This document shows, piece after piece, positions 48,721 through 51,727 of a stretch of DNA of 51,727 bases. The notes under the pieces were generated by a model. That model saw nothing but the letters and a program-made list of their open reading frames with translations, made no database searches and was not told the origin of the DNA. The DNA comes from Chondrus crispus (Eukaryota > Rhodophyta > Florideophyceae > Gigartinales > Gigartinaceae). Every line of letters begins with the position of its first letter. The stretch's first letter is position 1. Location: positions 5,884 through 57,610 of the forward strand of contig NW_005179357.1 in NCBI RefSeq assembly GCF_000350225.1. The letters are read 5' to 3'. The position numbers and the translations under genes are program-made.

Positions 48721-51700
48721 CTAATTCCCGATTCCCACGCTGTCGGGATGCCCCCATAGGGCGCGGTCGGGGATTGGTACCCGCTTCTTTCGGCAATATC
48801 GCGCGACCGTGTTGTAGTCGATATGACGGGCGGGCTCCCAGGTCGACTCGGCGTCGCTGTACCCGTACCAACGTACGCGAAACAGGGGGAGCCCGTCATC
48901 TCCCGGCCCGTGCCCGGTTAGCGATTGCACGACGTAGGTGTCGGTGGGGTCTCCCGCAGAGGAAGCAGGAGGGAGGGCCTGCCCCGAAGGCACGCGTAGA
49001 GGTACGCGGAAGGCGTCGGGTCGGAACGTGCACCTCGCGGCCAGGTGCGCCGCGCCCGACGAGATCAACGCGCGTTGAGAGGGATCGGTCGCCGGGGGGG
49101 CGGAGGCCCGGTCGCGGCGGGGCGCGGGTGGTTCCGTAGGGTCCACTGTTGGCTCGTGGGGTTCCCTCGCCGTTTGCGAGCGCGTAACGGGATGCGTTTC
49201 CTTCGTTAGGGGTCTTGAGTCCGGCGGCGGGGGGCGGTTCGCTGTTTCGGGGCGGTTCGCCCCGATTCGAGAGCGGAACCCAGCGAGACGTGTGAGGGCG
49301 TCCTCGGTTCTTCCGCCGATGACGGCGTCCATCAGCCCCGGCGGCCGCGGCCTTGCGAGCGCCGGTGTCGCGGGGGTCCCTTCCGAAGGGGTCGCGTCGG
49401 GGAGGTTTTCGTCTTCCCCGTTTGAGGACCCCGGTCCCAGCGGGGGGTCTGTCACGTTGCTACGAAGCGGGGGAGACCTGACGACCCGGTCGCGAGAGAG
49501 CCGGTCCTTCAGTCCCGTCCCCCGTAAGATGGTGACGGTGTGGTCGTCCACCTGTACGACAGGGTAAGGTCCCTCGGTTCGCGGTGTGAGCTTATTGTTA
49601 ACCCGGTCCTTGTCCGTTTTCTCCTCGGAGCGTAGCGCAGCCTCGCGGTTCACGAGTACCTGATCCCCCACCCGATAGTCCGGGGTGGGGTGGCGTATCC
49701 GATTATCGAAATCGTTCTTATACCGCTCCTGTCCGGCCAGCAAGTTGCGGCTGGCCGTCGATATCAGGCTGCGGAGCCACGCTAGGTAGCGGATCTTGAA
49801 CTGCGCCCTTGAGGCGGATGGGTCCAACAGCGGCGTTTGTTGCAGGGATAACGGACTCGGGGTCCGGGATAATACCAGGTCGAACGGCCGCATACCGATC
49901 ATCCTGTTCGCCGTGCAATTATAGCCGTACGTCAGCGCATCCGTGTACTGATCCCAGTCACGTTGATTATCGGCGAGGTAATGCCGGAGGGTGGATACCA
50001 ACGTCCGGTTGAATCTTTCCACCTGCCCATTCGTTTGGGGGTGATAGGCCGTGGTGAACACGCTCTCAATTGAGAGTATCTTGCACACGGCGAGGAAAAA
50101 CCTCGAGGTGAATTGTCCCCCGTTATCGGAGAGAAGTTTCACTGGGGCGCCGTATACGAACACCCAGTGGGAAATAAACGCCTGAGCAACCGTTTCAGCG
50201 GTAATCCTCTTGAGCGGGACCGTCCTGGTCAGCTTGGAGTATCTGTCCGTCATCACCAAGAGGTAACGGTTTCCTCTTGGTGTACGGGGAAGTTCGCCGA
50301 GAATATCGATGGCGATGTACTCCAGGGGCCCTGACGGAGGAAATGTCTTCAACTCAGAGTTGTGCTTCCGCAGTTTGATGCGTGCCTTCGCGCAGTCGGG
50401 ACACATCCTTACGGTCGAGTAGGAGTCCACCGACATGCTTGGCCAATAGAACCGCTGTCTTAGCGTATAGAACAATCGCCTGCCTCCCGGGTGACCGGAG
50501 GTGGCGGGATAATGCGACAAGTACAACAACCTTTCCCGGAGGGTTGTGGGTACTACGATCTGTTCCACACCGTCGAGGTGGGCTTTCCGGCAGACCAGCC
50601 CTTCCTGATTCACGAAGAATCGGGACCGGCGCAATTCAGCGAACCCCTCCCCCTTCTCAAGACGGGAAGTCACCTCCTTACAAAATGGGTCGGAGTGCTG
50701 TTCACGAGAGAAGTCTTCGTGGGTTATCGCGGCCATCGAGGCCGGGGGGTCCAGCGCGTAGCAACCCGCGGAAATTTCGACGTCGGTGGGGTCGTAGGTC
50801 TTCTCTTGATGCTGAGGCTCATCGTCGAAATTCAGGACGGAGTAGCAAGGAATTTCTTCGTCGGTCGGGACAGTCGTATCCCCCGTAGATGGGATACGGC
50901 TCAGCGCATCGGCGAGGCAGTTCTTGATTCCCTTCACGTAGGTTACGTCGAAGTCATATTCGGCAAGGCGCAAGCGCCACCGGGCCAGTCGGCCACTCGC
51001 ATCGGCGAGGTTCATCAGCCACCGCAGGGAGTGGTGGTCGGTGTTGACCGTGAACCGCTCCCTTTCCAGGTACGGGCGGAGCGTCTGTACCGCCCATACG
51101 ATGGCGAGGCATTCCTTCTCGGTTGTCGAGTAGTTGGGTTCCGCTGACGAAAGCGTGCGTGACCAATATCCGACAGGGTATCGGTGTCCATCCTCGTGGG
51201 TCTGCAGTAGTGTGCAGCCCAACTGAGCGTCTGACGCATCCGTGTCCAGTGAGTAGGGGCGCCCCAGTCGTGGGAGTTTTAAGACCGGAGGCGAAATTAA
51301 ACACTCCTTCAGTGTCTGGAAGGCCGTGGTCTGCTCTTCATCCAGATCGGGGAGGACATCCGGTTCTCCTTTTCGGAGCATAGCCGTAAGGGGCGCCGCT
51401 ATCTTGGCGAAATGTTCGACGAAACGTTGGTAGACATTACACATTCCCAAGAACGAGCGCAGCTCGGTCTGGGTCCGTGGTTGAGTCGCTTCTGAGAGCG
51501 CTTTCACATTCTTCGGGTGGACTTCGAGTTCGCCCGGTCGGATGATATGTCCCAGGTACTCGACAGAGTCCTGGAAAAACTTGCACTTGTTAAGTTTAAG
51601 TGATAATCCCTCCTGCTGCAGAGCACGGAGTATTACGTCCACATCCTTGAGGTGCGTGTCATAATCCTTGGAGAAGATTATGATATCATCCAGGTAGATG

Positions 51701-51727
51701 AGGCAGCTCTTCCAGCGATAGCCTGAG
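48721..51727 (-). CDS. Pol of chromovirus C: RT (partial), RNase H, integrase, chromodomain
   Basis: Open from the right edge, so the protease and first half of RT lie outside. RT motif YLDDIIIFSK is at about 51667-51696. RNase H starts SLDTDASDAQLGC and continues STTEKECLAIVWA, NTDHHSLRWL and NCLADALSRI. Integrase has GHPGGRRLFYTLRQRFYWP with CPDC (zinc), then IAIDILGELPRTPRGNRYLL, LLSDNGGQFTSRFF and TNGQVERFNRTLVSTL (D,D,E). The C-terminus has a linker rich in Pro/Arg/Thr and a chromodomain (TYVVQSLTGHG, PLFRVRWYGYSDAESTWEPA). The sequence is clearly homologous to pol of B but diverged. Unlike B, no lesion is visible in the part present. It would copy and integrate the element, with the chromodomain steering it to chromatin. 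Confidence 0.95.
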   Translation of the reverse strand, partial: SGYRWKSCLIYLDDIIIFSKDYDTHLKDVDVILRALQQEGLSLKLNKCKFFQDSVEYLGHIIRPGELEVHPKNVKALSEATQPRTQTELRSFLGMCNVYQRFVEHFAKIAAPLTAMLRKGEPDVLPDLDEEQTTAFQTLKECLISPPVLKLPRLGRPYSLDTDASDAQLGCTLLQTHEDGHRYPVGYWSRTLSSAEPNYSTTEKECLAIVWAVQTLRPYLERERFTVNTDHHSLRWLMNLADASGRLARWRLRLAEYDFDVTYVKGIKNCLADALSRIPSTGDTTVPTDEEIPCYSVLNFDDEPQHQEKTYDPTDVEISAGCYALDPPASMAAITHEDFSREQHSDPFCKEVTSRLEKGEGFAELRRSRFFVNQEGLVCRKAHLDGVEQIVVPTTLRERLLYLSHYPATSGHPGGRRLFYTLRQRFYWPSMSVDSYSTVRMCPDCAKARIKLRKHNSELKTFPPSGPLEYIAIDILGELPRTPRGNRYLLVMTDRYSKLTRTVPLKRITAETVAQAFISHWVFVYGAPVKLLSDNGGQFTSRFFLAVCKILSIESVFTTAYHPQTNGQVERFNRTLVSTLRHYLADNQRDWDQYTDALTYGYNCTANRMIGMRPFDLVLSRTPSPLSLQQTPLLDPSASRAQFKIRYLAWLRSLISTASRNLLAGQERYKNDFDNRIRHPTPDYRVGDQVLVNREAALRSEEKTDKDRVNNKLTPRTEGPYPVVQVDDHTVTILRGTGLKDRLSRDRVVRSPPLRSNVTDPPLGPGSSNGEDENLPDATPSEGTPATPALARPRPPGLMDAVIGGRTEDALTRLAGFRSRIGANRPETANRPPPPDSRPLTKETHPVTRSQTAREPHEPTVDPTEPPAPRRDRASAPPATDPSQRALISSGAAHLAARCTFRPDAFRVPLRVPSGQALPPASSAGDPTDTYVVQSLTGHGPGDDGLPLFRVRWYGYSDAESTWEPARHIDYNTVARYCRKKRVPIPDRALWGHPDSVGIGN

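Larger units (their letters stand above)
44586..51727 (-). mobile_element. Ty3/gypsy chromovirus C, 3' part (runs off the window)
   Basis: On the minus strand: pol from before 51727 to 48721, an accessory region with an antisense ORF (46210-47685) and repeats, a polypurine tract and the 3' LTR (45216 to 44586). The element is GC-rich and clearly diverged from B, but has the same layout and the same LTR tips. Confidence 0.85.

Overview
The window is eukaryotic nuclear DNA. It has long single-exon genes with eukaryote-only families (FANCL, an FLAD1/Fad1-type FAD synthase, CBS-pair and Sel1-repeat proteins) and many LTR retrotransposons with chromodomains. Genes look intron-poor and host GC is moderate. 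That combination suggests a compact algal genome, most likely a red alga of the Chondrus type, but this is inference from gene style and not proven by any marker. There is a 100-base assembly gap at 15120-15219.

Left third (1-18.6 kb), host-like and repeat-rich. A decayed gene joining a beta-class DNA methyltransferase (DPPY before the SAM-binding motif) to a SET domain covers 1-2905. Two clusters of short palindromes (3.3-4.0 kb and 6.8-7.2 kb) bracket an orphan gene at 4346-5854. An 86-bp tandem array lies at 8437-8838. A broken Sel1-repeat gene contains a CBS-pair module (9087-10747). FANCL (11528-12667, +) and FAD synthase (13018-14070, -) are convergent and appear intact. Remnants of TIR DNA transposons surround the gap, and a long acidic Ser-rich protein is at 16069-18282.

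Right two thirds (18.6-51.7 kb), nested transposons. The left end of a probable PIF/Harbinger DNA transposon starts at 18626, and its Myb/SANT-like gene starts at 19018. After nine bases of coding sequence a Ty1/copia element is inserted, with LTRs at 19027-19630 and 43657-44260 and a perfect 5-bp target duplication GAGTC. The copia element is itself split. Its gag lies at 41548-43606 and its integrase-RT-RNase H at 19774-22470. About 19 kb of Ty3/gypsy material separates them: a truncated GC-rich element A (22471-26723) and a large chromovirus B (26724-41547). The Myb-like gene resumes at 44266 and is cut again at 44586 by the 3' LTR of a third, minus-strand chromovirus C that runs off the window.

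The most interesting system: chromoviruses B and C both carry, between pol and the 3' LTR and on the strand opposite pol, homologous ORFs of about 500-560 codons (38797-40485 and 46210-47685). They share blocks of aligned residues but resemble no family I recognise. Conservation of such an antisense gene in two clearly diverged elements implies a selected function, probably acting on the retroelement life cycle or on host silencing.
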